A stretch of DNA of 64,000 bases from Chrysoperla carnea. Lineage: Eukaryota > Arthropoda > Insecta > Neuroptera > Chrysopidae. Of this stretch, positions 1 to 13,500 are shown in pieces. A program made the translations under genes and the position numbers. The notes beneath the pieces were generated by a model, which saw only the letters and a list, made by a program, of their open reading frames with translations, was not told the origin of the DNA and did not search any database. Numbering within the stretch: position 1 is the stretch's first letter; every line of letters starts with the position of its first letter. Location: the NCBI RefSeq assembly GCF_905475395.1, contig NC_058337.1, positions 83,942,368 through 84,006,367 of the forward strand. The letters run 5' to 3'.

Positions 1-2222
1 TATGCAAAACTAATCCTGCCGCTGTTAATTCTTTTGAAGAAGCACTATTTCCCATTTTTCAATTAATTCTATCTCAAGATGTTCAAGGTAAATTAAAGAA
101 TACCTTTTTATTCTACTTGGAGTCAGAAATGTGTTCATAAAATAATTTTTGTTTTAGAATTCATTCCTTATGTTTTTCAATTAATATCAATGTTAATGGA
201 ATTAGGCGGTAATGCAACACCAGGCACTGTAGCCGAACCATATTTAGCATTATTACCTTGTTTAATGGCACCCGTATTATGGGAACGTCAAGCGAATACA
301 CATCCTTTAGTGCGATTATTATGTGCGTTTGCAATGAAAGCTTATTCACAAATTCAAGATAGAGTGGTGAGTCTTATCATAGAAATTTTTCCCAAACTAT
401 TAAAATTTACGTAATGATTAAATTTATTCAATTTTCTCCTACAGAGTGGTTTTCTTGGTGTTTTTCAAAAATTAATTGCATCAAAATCAAACGATCATGA
501 AGGGTTTCTTTTAATGCAAACGATGATGCAAAATTTTCCACCGTAAGTTATAAAATAATTTTGTCGTAATCTTTTCGTTAAAACATTGATACACTACATA
601 TTTAACATAGATAAGACATTTACTTTAAACGGTGGTTATTTAATTAGAGCTTTAAAAGTTTTTACCCTTTGCATACCGTGCTATAGCGTATCGATATTTT
701 TAACGGTAAGATTACAATTATATCCATTCAGTAAAAAAAATAAATAATTTATTGTTTAAATATTTTAGTGAATATTTGCAATCATTCCATAAACAAATAT
801 TTATTTTATTATTTCAAAGATTGACATCAAGCAAAACAACAAAATATGTGAAAGGTTTAATTGTATTCTTTTGTTTTTATATTGTTAAATATTCAGCGAC
901 GGAATTTGTAAACCTTATTGAATCAATACAACCACAGTAAGTACAATAATTACTTTCTTATTGGCGGGGAGCCTAGTAAGAGAAAGAGGCAGCTATATCG
1001 GCCGCAGTGCTGTTATATAATAAATCATGCGTGTTATTTCAAATTTGTGAAAATAAGAGATGAAATTGGATAAATAATATTTTTCAAATGTAAAAATATA
1101 TAAACAATTCATAGACTTATATGCCCATCCATACAATTATATTAACAAAATAATGTATCCCTGAATATGGCAACTCCCTGAAATAAAACTCTGGCACGGA
1201 GCGAATAGAACTATGACCTAAAAATTCTTGAACTAGTTCCTTAGAAAAAGACCCTAGTTAAATAACGTAATGGTTTGTGTATAAAAGAGTTTCTTTTGCT
1301 CGCCTAAATATTCAAAAAACATCACTATCTCTTATCGCCAATGTTGTTGATATTAGAAAATTAAATAAAGAAAAATATGAAAACTTCAAATTAATGCGTT
1401 AAATAAAATCCGAAAAGAAAGAAACAAGTTCAGTGGTTAGGCTCAAATTTTCCCAATAATAGGTCCCGGGTGTTTAAGTCGGTATGTTAACTACTGGACT
1501 TTTCAAATTTTATATAACGCAGTCGGGTTTTTAAATAGATAAAAAAATCCGCAGAGATTAAACGCTTATTTCTAAAAACTATATAAAGAATGCCATTTTG
1601 TCAAAAAGTGACAAAATGGTTCATTGTTTACTAAAAAAATTATACAAAAAATTTTGATAGAAAAAACTTATGCTAAAAAATTTCTGTTTGACTTTCATAG
1701 GATGACTGGAATGGTTTTAGAAAAAATAATTGTGCCAGATGTTCAAAAAGTTGGTGGTAATATTGAACGAAAAATTGCAGCTTGTGGAATGATTAAATTA
1801 ATATGTGAATGTCCAATAATATTTTCTGGTGCATATCAAAAGTTTTGGGGACCTTTAGTTGAAGTAAATTTTATTAATAATAAAAGATTAAACACATAAT
1901 TTCAAAATATTAACATTTTTAGGCACTTGTTTGTGTACTTGAAATGCCTCAAGACGACACCGTATTTGCTGATGATCATTTTATTGAAGTTGATGATACT
2001 CCGACATTTGAACAAGCATATTCAAATCTAAATTTTGCAAAAAGCCCACAATTAGATCCGTTACAGGGTATTACCGATTTACGGCAGTTATTAGCACAAG
2101 GGATTGGAAATTTGAGTGCCGGAAATCCAAATCAATTGACTAATATGATTGGTGCGTTAGGATCCAATTATCAAATTGCTCTAAAAGAATATTTGGGCAA
2201 ATATAATGTACATGTTGCTTAA
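1..2222 (+). CDS. Cse1: Exportin-2 / Cse1 (CAS), 3' part only
   Basis: Nuclear export receptor that returns importin-alpha to the cytoplasm with RanGTP. The exons I assign are 1-87 (frame from base 3), 158-366, 445-542, 769-936, 1701-1863 and 1923-2222; all junctions are GT..AG and in phase, giving the last 340 residues. The translated blocks track the human CSE1L C-terminus in order: FEEALFPIF, EFIPYVFQL, WERQANTHPLVRLL, KQIFILLFQRL then SKTTKYVKG, GMVLEKIIVPDVQKV, then the acidic stretch MPQDDTVFADDHFIEVDDTP. This is the HEAT-repeat end of the protein; the start and N-terminal importin-beta domain lie left of the window. The stop is at 2220-2222 and an AATAAA follows at 2284. The largest intron (937-1700) contains no recognisable gene. 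The family call is firm; the only uncertainty is a cryptic exon at 648-705 (see findings). Confidence 0.95.
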
Positions 2223-2283
2223 GTTTTTTCCATTTCGTTAATTTATTATTAAATATTTTCGTACTCTCGTTATAAATATTACT

Positions 2284-2289
2284 AATAAA
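2284..2289 (+). promoter_or_regulatory. Poly(A) signal of Cse1
   Basis: Canonical AATAAA 62 bases after the Cse1 stop, in AT-rich sequence. Assigned from position and motif only. Confidence 0.6.
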
Positions 2290-4513
2290 AAGTACTTTTA
2301 TTAATATTGTTTTATTTTTAATACAACCATTGCATCGGTCATAATTTCAAAATCAAATAACGATAAAATTATTTTATTTCTGGCTGCATGATAGATTTTA
2401 AAATATGTTGAAATTGTGCAGCAAGTGCTAGGCTCTATCTAGGCTCAAGCAGTATGCTCTATTTTTAGAAAGGGACATGGGGGAACTTACTTGCAGTCTT
2501 CTCTCTTGCTTTTCATATCGCATCCACTTACAGACTAGCGTTTTCTATTTTCATGTCTCTATGAGCAAAAATGTTCTAAAAGATAAAAATATAAACAAGT
2601 TGTTAGAGAAAGCGCCATTCTGGTCAATTTTAAAACTATCATTTGCTGCTTTTCGGTGGATATTTTTTTACTTTAAGGTAGTTCCTCCGCGACCGTCCAG
2701 TCAAAAAGTTTTGGACTAATACTATCATTCAGTGCATTAACTGTGCTATGACTATTATACATATACCATATATTATTTTCACAAGACTGTAGTTCCTCAC
2801 TACTGTTTCTAGTATACATATAAACACACACACTATGACATATGCCTTTAACATTAGTCTTCATATCTTTTCCACAAAAATCATCGCTAAAACGAGTTAT
2901 TTATTTAAGTTTTTTATCGAAACTATATGGTAAATAATTTTTATTTTTATTTATATATTTTCTAAATATAGTATTCTACATTATATTAGTTTTTCATAGA
3001 GATGGTGGACGTCATTCATTGGTAAATAAATATAATATTTGTAAATTTGTGTATTTTTATACACTTCTCCCATGTACACGTACAAATTGCGTCACTTTTA
3101 ATTGCTAATATCTCATGTATGGCATGGTAAATCATCTTCTAATTTTAACAGCAAGTGTATTATGAATTAAATATTTTATATTCTGAGTTTTGAGAAATTC
3201 TTGGAATATCACTTTCGTGTAGGTACTACCTTAACCCCTGTTTAAGATGGTCCTACCAAAGAGGATAGGCTAGAGGAGAAGCAGCCCATATGAGCTAATG
3301 TAAAATCGTAGTATACGAGTTTCAGCGCCTCTACCGAGTAAGGCTTTTAAACTTAATAGATAATAGTTTCCCCCGCAAAGTAGTCAAATTTAATAGTCAT
3401 ACCCGCAAAGGCCTACAAACTTAATAGTTGATCGCCACAGACTCAGGATGTCCCTTAAAATTATATTCCTGCTTATTCTCTATCCTATACTCTTTGGGTC
3501 CTCCTTACATCTACCCTCTATAATTATTGAGAAGTAACAGATATGATAATACCTTAGATCATCTATTACTAGATTTGTCCATCGTGTACCAAGTACGTAC
3601 ATTTTTGCTTCACAGATGAACAAAGATAACAAATCAATATGCAAACAGCTGAAAGAGAAAAGAAATATCAAAGCATGTTATCCAATGCGCATGATCGTTT
3701 TGACGGAAGTCTGAAGCTGCTTTAAGAGTTACTGTTTGTAGAATTAATTCTTTGTGTAAAACTTCTAAAAAATGGTTAAATATTGTTTTATTTGCAAGGA
3801 ATATTTTAAAGTAGACATGTACCACAAGTTAGTAAAGTTTAATTATTAAATAATATTTATTAAACGGCAATTATTATGTTGTAAATAGAGGATTGCTCAC
3901 CTAATTACAAATAATTGTATGTTTTCCTGTGTTTAATCCTTTATTTTGCTTTTCGGGACCTTAGAGCCCAATCGGTAAGAGGTATATGAATCAGTATGAA
4001 AATAAAGTAGTAGTTAAACAAAAAGTAAATATCTTAATTTGATCTAAATAGAGTTGAAATTCAAGAAAATTGGAACAATTTCTTTTCGAAATCTGGTCCA
4101 AAAACGATACTTATAGTATTTGGTCTGGTCTTCTAAGGATTGAAATTTAGAAGTATCAGTTAATTTACGCCTAAGAGATCACTCCTGCCAATAAAAATAA
4201 ATAATAATTACTCTTAGCTTTCATTATAAACAAATTTTTAACAGTAAAAAAATATTAATAAATATATCAAACTAACAAAAGAAATAATGCAAGTAAATTA
4301 TAAATAAATTAAATTTTTTTTGCATAATTTATTTTAAAAATGCCGCCATTTTTTTGTAACGTATTTTTTAATTACACCATTTGATTGGTTGTAAAAATAA
4401 ACTTGAATTGTCAAGTTTGAAAATACAAAAATAAGTCGTTAGTTGAAGAAGAGTTGTTGTAACATCAAAACGTTTTTTATTTTATTTTAATTTTTAAGAA
4501 TATATGGCATAAT
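2290..4513. other. Cse1-asp intergenic spacer
   Basis: No supported gene. The stretch is AT-rich with short open frames that have no recognisable composition or family match. A less AT-rich patch at about 3230-3450 (repeated phrases such as CCCGCAAAG and ACTTAATAG) looks like old repeat DNA but cannot be classified. The last 70 bases before 4514 should hold the asp 5' UTR and promoter; no clear TATA box was picked out. Confidence 0.5.
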
Positions 4514-7500
4514 ATGTTTTTTGAAGTAAGTAATTTAATTATCTTAATATTTAATTTTAAATACTTATTTTCATACTTGAAATGTAATATTTTAAAAGGT
4601 AACACCTCCACGTCCAAAAATTAGGAATCAACCATCAGCTGATGAAGATGTTGCAATTTTATCATTGGCACCATTTAGTGCAATACCGAAAATATGTTTT
4701 GAAAATGTAAAAGTTGGAGTGAATGCAACACGAAAAATATGCATAAAGAATCCTTGGTCGTTTATTATAGATGTAAGTTGTAAATTTGTTTCATGATAAT
4801 TTTAGCATAATTCGATGTATGTATCGTTCCTATCCTCCATATTTAAAGGTCCTCAACATCATGGTCTGTCTATCTTTACGTTATTGTATTAAAAATTAAA
4901 ATAATTAACTCTTATAACAGATAGGCCTTCCTTAAATATATATTTAAAAAAAAGTTTATCCAGAGTACGGTATGCTATAGCTAATTGAGGCAATTGATAA
5001 ATCGAAATTGTTTTCTAATATGAATTAAAAGAGATTAATTTTTTTTCTGATACATGCATATAGAAATTTGTAATTTGTATATTAAAAAAACATAACGAAT
5101 GATAACCAGATATTCGAATGTTAACAAAAAATTGACAGTGTTTTTTTTCTTATTTTGTGAGTGGAATATTTATTTTAAACTAATCAGAGGTCATCCATAA
5201 ATTACGTCACATCTTGAAGGGGGGAGGGCATCATTCGAATGTGACATTGTGTGACAAGGGGCGGGGGGGGGGGTGTGTTCAAAAGCTTTGTGACATCACA
5301 TTTCAAAATTTGTGATGTCCAAACCGAAATTTATAGGTAAACAAAAAAATATTAAACATTTACAAACGCAATCTTTATTATATATCTTTATAATAAGGGC
5401 GTCGTAACCATCGGGTGCAGCTGTGGCTCAAGGAGCTTAATCTTCGATCGTCTTTCGATTTCTTATTTAGTCATTCGTTGTCTCTATACTTTGAATATTT
5501 AACTAAAAGTTGATTTTATTAAAGATTATTCAATAAATATAAGAATAAATGGAAATAACTGTTTTTTTATATTATTTTTCGATAAAATTGGAAAAGTGTG
5601 ACTTCACGTCAGGGGGAGGGATTTCTCAAAATGAGACAACTTGTGACAAGGATGGGGGGAGGGGTTAAAAGTCCTGAAAATTGTGTGACGTAATTTATGG
5701 ATGGCCCCTAATAGGAGTTTTTATAACACAAAATAATGCCTTGAGAAACATCATATTGACTTTATTATGTTTCACCTAAGAAAAGACATTTGTTCGTTCA
5801 CGATTTCTCGTAAATGAAAGGTGATAACGATCTCGCATTTGCATCAACCGTTGCGTTATAACTTCAATATATCGTAGAAGAGAGGAGAAGAAGTTTTGAT
5901 AATTAGTAAGTTGTAGAAAATCAATTAAACAATGATTTAATCTCGGGCCATTTTTTTCTGTATAACTAATATTTACAGGAATATTTACAAATATTTTATT
6001 TTATGAATTTGTATACTTAAAAAAAATAATTTTGCAAGTGCCGGGTGTTGATCTCAGGACTCTTTGCATACCAAGCGCGTGTTTAAACTCGTAAGTTCAC
6101 ATCTTTGTTATAAATAAATAAATATTATTAATATTTATTATCTGGGAAGTTGGTGATGGTGAACCATCAATAGGTTAGGTTACATAGACTACTCTGGGGT
6201 GGTACATACTTAGAGCATAGGGTCTATTGTGATATCGAAAAGGATTGACCTATCATCGGCTCCTGCACGATATCAACGGACTTAAGGTCAAAGAGGTGAT
6301 TAAAAAGGCTGCCTCAAGTGGGTCCATCTCTTCATGACAATAGTTGGAAATGACAGAGAAGATGAAACAACGTTTCTTTCTCCTCTCCACTGTGACAGCT
6401 CATACAATGATACACTGCCAAACCCAGGCGTTCAGCGAACCTACCGCCTAGCCAGTGTCCTGTAATAGCCACAACAATTGCTAATAGAGGCCTTTGGAAG
6501 GGATGTAAGATCTTAAGACTGCCTACTCAGATCACATCTGTCTTGTATAGTACCACAAGTACGTTCCTACCTCCATCTTAGATTATCCTTTTTTAAGATA
6601 TCCAATTTTAGAAACAGCTTGCAGTTAACAAACGGAACTCCTTATTGACGCCTGTGTCCGGAAGCACAATTTACTGGAATATCCCTGTGGTCCGGTTTCC
6701 ATACCAGGTTTACATGCATTTGTTTTGCCAGCTAATTTAAGGACATTCGACAGTCCTGTGTTACCTCTTAGGTCAGCTAGACCGAGCTGAAAGATTTTAG
6801 CGCTGCTTGGCTGCCGCTTAAGATAGTAATGCCACCGCACATGAGAGTGTTCAGTCTTATACATTCACATACTTCGTAAGTAGCCATCACTTCCGCTTGA
6901 CACACGCTAGCGGTACATCAAGATTTTGCATCGTGCTCAGGACGTAAAAAGTGAGTTTGAGCTCGTAAATGAGCAACATAGGCCAGCTAGGTCTTGGGCC
7001 CGTAGGACCCATCTTGTAAACCCTTAGAGATAGAATAAAAGTTTAAATGTAAAAAAGCTTCCTTATTAAAAAATAAACAATTTTTGTTAAAAACATTTTT
7101 TTAATACATCATTGTTTACTCGTGAGGACGCATATTAGGACAAAACTTTGTTATCCATTTTCACCGAATCTACTATAAAAGATAGAGAGTTGAAAATTTT
7201 CACATAGCTGGAAGTAGTGGTCTTGTGAAACAAAAAAATATTCTATAAAATAGTTTTGAAGAGCTTGGAAAACGAAAATGGCGGCCGAAAGGTCACCATA
7301 ATAGTTAGTTTTTTGAACTTTTGTAATTTATTAATAGTAATGCAAGCACTGACATTCAACACTTTCTTACAGGGTATTTCGACAATTTACTCAACAATTT
7401 TTTGTTTTCACATGTTACTAGTAATATTTTAACCCTTTAGCACTGGTCGCTTTTCTAACAAGCAGCAGTTTTAAAATTACTGTAATTCTGCAATTGATCC

Positions 7501-10500
7501 AATTTTTGTTAGTTGTATTTGTTTCTAGCAGCTACCCGCCCTCTTCACTGGACAATTTAAACTGCTATAGCCTTCACTTCCCCTGCTTTCAGTTGTCTAT
7601 CGTTATGTTCATAATTTCATGGATTTTAATTTTTTAGAAAATAAAATATGCCCATGTTTATTTGTTGACAATTTAGGATTCTATCAATTTAGAATTTTTA
7701 TCTTTTGTGATTTACACCCTTAATTCATTTTGTTTATCAATAAAAAGGGATAAATGAGTCATATTTTTATCATTAAAGATCTATCGATTAGAAGTGAATA
7801 TCAAAATAAGTAAATACTTTCAAATATTTTACAAACTATGTAAACAATTCTTCATCAGTTTTATACATAAGTACGTTTTATGTGTATTTTTGAGTTACTA
7901 GCGTCTCGCGATATTGAGTAAAAAAATTAAAATTTTATTGTTGTGTTAATAAAACAGTTCAATTGAACGCTTTTGCGTTCGTTGTGCGGTTACGTGTATT
8001 TGTATTTTTAAATTTATGAACTAATTTATTAATTAATTAAAGTTTGTAAACTGAGTGAATGAACAACAGTAGCGCAGAGGAGGTAACTATTTAATTCATT
8101 TATGATATGAGTATCCATAATATATATAGGTTGATCTATTAAAAATGTTGTACTTTTTATACTTTTTTTATCTACTTGAATGCCTACTACTCAAGTGCGG
8201 ATCCAGTAAAGAGCAATTGCTCGCTCTGATAAGTAAGGAAGTAACTAATTTAAGTAATTAGCAAATAACTTGCATGCTCTAGCCATAAATGCAATTGGAT
8301 AGTTTGTTACCAGAATGAATACCTCAAGAACTTCGTTTTTCTCAATTTTTGCAAATGGTAGAAATTTTCGATTGTTTTTCTAAAGATAATTACAAAAATT
8401 GGGACAATTTTTTTTTGTCTTCGATTTAGATAAAAATCATTCTTTAAAGGAATTTTGACCCAAAAAATACAAAAATCTTCGATTAGGCGAGTATTTTCTG
8501 AAATATTGGTTTAAATCGTATACGTGAAGTGATATCACGGAGCTACGATATCACTCAAGCTCTCCTATTGCATTCTTTCGATGAACAAGAAACTTCTCAT
8601 TCAATCGATAAGAATGAATTGTTACGGAATTTCAGGAGTTGATAATAATTATCAAACATAACTCACACAATCGTTAAATAAACGCAATTTTTTTTAGTCA
8701 AAATTACCTAAGTACTACTATATCTAATATTATGAAATACAATTTTTTTGTGCTTTTCAAAGCGTAATACTCCCTAAGAAAAGTAAGTATCGAAATTTTT
8801 TGTAGTAATTTTAAGACAAAAATTGCAAAAAGATCCGTTTGACGTTTAAGTGGATAGTTTCTGTGATCACTCCAAAAGTCGTATAAAAAGTTCCCGACTT
8901 TTCTGATACAAATCTTCAATCGAAACTTTTTACGCCCAGATTTAAGAGAAGGAGATTTAATTTTACTCATAACTTGGTAATACAAAATTATGATAAAATT
9001 GATTTGAACGCACAATGGAGTTTGAAAATACGCCATAAAATAAAATGAGCATGAAAAGCGACACAAAGAGTACATAAATAGGGAAAACAATGAGAAATTC
9101 AATTGATTTTAAGCAAAAAATATAATTAATAACATACCTAATTGTTTAAATACTATGATTATTCAGTTTTAAAAAATTTAAATAAAAAATACTTTTTAAA
9201 GGAAAGCTTTTATTGTTTTAAAAAGTAAAAATAAATTTTTCCTTGAGTAATGTTTTTAGCGTACCGTTGAATTTTCAACTAGTAATTTTCTAGTTTTTAA
9301 ATTTATACTAAATTCGGTTATGTTTTAGTTTTAAAATCCATAGTAAATTTTATTATAATCTATAATATCTTTCATAGTATCTGTTAGCGTAAAAATTCTC
9401 CGTACACATGAGTTTGATCAGGCCACATTATAATTGCCCTTAACTATATTCATTATTCATAGTTTAATTTTGATTAATAGTAATTTGGATAAAATATTGA
9501 GAACGTTAGCGTGGATGTTTTTTTACGTAGTATAGTAGGTGTTCTATTATTATCTCTTTAACAATCAAATTCAACTTTATTGTCTTTTTATTAAGTTTGA
9601 TTTGTAAAACCATTATTGTAATTTATTTCAAGTGTAATTAAATAAAAAATTGATATAACGCACTTATTTGTACAAACTTCGAAATATCAGTTGTAAAATT
9701 GTTTTGTGAGTTAAAAAAAATTAACAATTGTAAAACTGTTGGCTTAGATTTATATACTAACTCTACTACGCTCAGTTGAGTTAATACGGATTGATTTATG
9801 ATGGCATTTTTCTGTGCAATGGCAAATAGCTAATTGTTTATCGAGTACGCAAAATTAACTTGGCGCACTGAAATTATCATTTAATAATTGACAATTGGCT
9901 ATTTGTCACACGGAAAGCAATGCGCTTTCCGTGTTTTTCTGAGTAAACACAAAAATTATCAAAAAATGATTATTTTTTCTTTAATGATTTTAAAAATTAA
10001 CTACTTTTAGGTGGCAATACTTAAAGTACCTGAAGTAAATAATGAAGAAATCGACGTGAGTTGGACAAGTACAGATATAACAGCATGTGGTGAAACGATT
10101 TTGGAACTACATTGGTGTCCGAAAGAGCCAGGAGCATGGCGAGATGTTTTACGAATATCAAATGAACATTCAAAATTAAAACGAGATGTTTATGTCATTT
10201 TTAAAGCAGTTCTTCCAAAACAGGTAAAGAAAGAAATTATTTCGCATGCAATTAGATCGGGCGATTTTAACAGGATAACTAAAATGGCAGAATATAAGTT
10301 TCAAAAAACGGTCTTTTTATTTGATAATAGAAAACATGAATATTTGAGTAAATATGTATTAACATAATCTTCTTTTTTATATAGATAAAAAGTCCAACAA
10401 AACAACGAGGTCGAATAGTTAGTTCTCGCCCAAGCTTTGTCACAACCAAAGTTCGTAAAGTCTATAACAGCAATAAAAAAAGATTATCAATATCACCGAA

Positions 10501-13500
10501 AAAAAGACAATCGTTATCGCCAAAAAAACGACAATCTATATCACCAAAAAGAAAATCACCAAAAATTGTCCAAAAATCGACATCGTCAGTTCATCCGTTT
10601 TCATTCACACAGCCAAGAAATCATCCAACTTCATCGTTATCAAGTAAAGCACATACATATCCACAGCAACGAAGTTATCCAAAAGAATTACAAAAAAATA
10701 ATAAGGAAAACTATAATCCAAATACCGGTGTTATGGATAATTTTACAGCGAAAAATGTTACTTACGACGAAAAATACGGAAATGAAAATAATATATCATT
10801 TAATTTAAGTTTTAATCAACATAATCATAATGTCGATTTTTCATTCGATCTTAAATCGCCGTTATCACGAGCAAATGCCTTAACCGTACCTGCAAATTAT
10901 AATTATAATCGTAAAAGTACATTTGACGTTATTAACCGACCAGAAATTTTTAATAATCGTAAAGCTACATTCGATGTTTTCAATCGACCACAAATTTTTA
11001 TCGAAAATGAAACTTTTAACGATAGTCTAGAAAATATAATAGAAGACACTCCAAAACTATCAGAAACTACAGTAAATTTTTCGACATTGCTTAATTCTGA
11101 ATCATTTTGTTTTACACCATTAGATAAACGTGAATCAAAGCGTGATGTTCTGGCAAATAATACATTGTTTCGACGAATAGACACTGAAATTAAATTTTCA
11201 CCTCAAATACTACCGACTCCAAGAAATGACACTTTCGACGTATCTCAAAACATTAGTACAAATACATACACAAAAGATCCTGTTACACCACAACTATCAC
11301 CAATTTCCACAAAAAATTTAGACCAAAAAGATGGTTACAGTAATCAATGTTCGTTTTTAAATAATTGTGATCAAATTTCGCCAATTTTACGTGGAAGTTT
11401 TAACAATGCTTCAATTACATCCCAAGCAAATATTTCCACAAGTACACAAAAAAATTTCGATTTTAATTATAGTGGACGTCAAGCGAAGAATGTTATCGAA
11501 GCGAATTTATGGTCAGATAATAATATTTCACAAAGTGGATCAACATTTGTCGCTACTTCGCCCAAACAACCGAAGTTTTTGTCGTGCATTCAAGAAGAAA
11601 CACATGTTAGTTACGAATCACCGTTCAAAAAACCAAAAACCTATGAAGAACCGCGACGTAGGCAAACTACTTGTAACTCTTGGACAAAAATGGATGCGTT
11701 AAAAATTAAACGATTATCAATGAGAAATTCAACTATTACAGAAAAATCAGTACGATTACATAATCCAGATGAAATTATTTACCGTTTAACGAATCCGGAT
11801 CCATTTTCTGCAGTGATCACCCACGATCCATTTATGTCAAGTACACTATGCTACGACGAACAATGGGTTTATAAACAAGAACTTGAATTCAAAAAATGGC
11901 TAAATGCATTATTAACGCCTCATATGGAATTAGAATGTAAAGAAACACAATCGAAAATCGATATTGCGAAAATATGGGAGAAATCTCGTAATAAGGATGT
12001 AGTTTATGCACCAAGTAAAGAAACAGTTTCATCATTGTACCACACAAATAATCGTTTGAATTCGTTAAGAAAAAAGTCGATAGCATTATTTAATTCATCA
12101 GAAATAACCGGAGTTTTATCGAAAGTGATGAGTATTATTGAGAGAAAAAAAATTACAATACGCGATGATAAAAATTTACATTTAGATCTTGGACTACAAG
12201 CAGAAATTATGCAGTTGCTACTATGCTACAATCCATTATGGCTACGAATTGGTCTAGAATCAGTGTATGGTGAGACTATACCGCTTCGATCCAATTCAGA
12301 TATAATTGGATTAAGTACTTTTATAATTTTACGGTTTTTCACGGATCCATTTTTGAAACAAAAACATTCAGTGGCAAATGTACGTAATGTGTATTTACCG
12401 ACTTTCGCTCCAGCCATGAAAAAATTCACACTAAAGAAATTTTTAATGCTTGTATATTTTCTAGATCAAGCGAAACTAAAAAAATTAATTCCACATGATC
12501 CGTGTTTGTTTTGTACCAATGCCCCAATCAAAGAAAGTCGACAAATTTTACTTGAATTTTCAAAAGAATTATTAGCGGGTGTTGGAGACATTACAAAATA
12601 TTTAAAAGTCGCTGGATGTGTTTTAACATATAAACAAGTAGCTCTAGATGAATTCGTATACGCAGTAAAAGATGTTGGAACCGATTTACGAGATGGAGTA
12701 CGTTTAACGCGAGTAATGGAAATTATTTTAATGAGAAATGATTTATCAAAATACATGAGAACACCCGCAATTTCTCGTTTACAAAAAATTCATAATGTAA
12801 AGGTTGCATTTACTGCGCTTGAAGAGGCTGGATTTGTGTTATTAGGGGACATTGCCGCTAAGGATATTGTTGAAGGCCACCGTGAAAAAACATTGTCTTT
12901 ACTTTGGCAAATCATTTATAAATTCCGTGCACCGATCTTTAACGAAGCGGCAAAAGTTATACAAGAATGGTGGAGATCATTTCGAATTATTATCATTCGA
13001 CGCATTCGGCAAAAGCAACGTGATAAAATTTTGTATGAAAAACAAAATCGGGCAGCATTTATCATACAAAAGTATTTTCGAAGTTATATACTAACATTAA
13101 AGACACGATACGAATATCTACGTAAAATTTCTTTAGTACGCAAAGTGCAAAATCGTTTCCGTGCCACTATTTTAATGCGGAAACAGCGTGCAAAATTTTT
13201 AAAAATTATTTCCAGTGTAGAAATTATTCAACAACATTTGAGAGCTACGTTGGTTATGAAAATATATCGTGAAGAATTTCTACGTTTGAAGTACTCCGTA
13301 ATTTTGATTCAACGATGGTTTCGATCAACATTACCTATGAAAAAACAAAGAATAATTTATAAAATTCAAATAAATGCAATTAGAACAATCCAAGCATACT
13401 TAAAAGCAACCTTGACAATGCGCAATCAGCGTGAACATTATTTACGCTTACGAAATAATACAGTAACTATTCAAAAACGAGTGCGAGCTACGCTATTAAT

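Larger units (their letters stand above)
4773..10010 (+). other. Asp intron 2 (5.2 kb), rich in repeats
   Basis: Holds an inverted-repeat element (5187-5710), a LINE RNase H remnant on the minus strand (about 6180-6930), a reversed copy of a dispersed repeat (6912-7140), a perfect 10-bp hairpin around 9914-9938 (CACGGAAAGC / GCTTTCCGTG) and a possible alternative first exon (8059-8082). The rest is AT-rich. A 132-codon open frame on the minus strand at 8704-9102 has low-complexity, hydrophobic composition and is not accepted as a gene. Confidence 0.6.

Noticed and set aside
8704-9102. 132-codon minus-strand open frame in asp intron 2
   Set aside because: Composition is dominated by Phe, Leu, Ile and Lys as expected of random AT-rich DNA; no motif, no splice partners and no upstream signals.
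10437-10808. 123-codon plus-strand frame with QKKDNRYRQKN-type repeats
   Set aside because: Out-of-frame shadow of the asp SPKK-repeat linker in exon 4.
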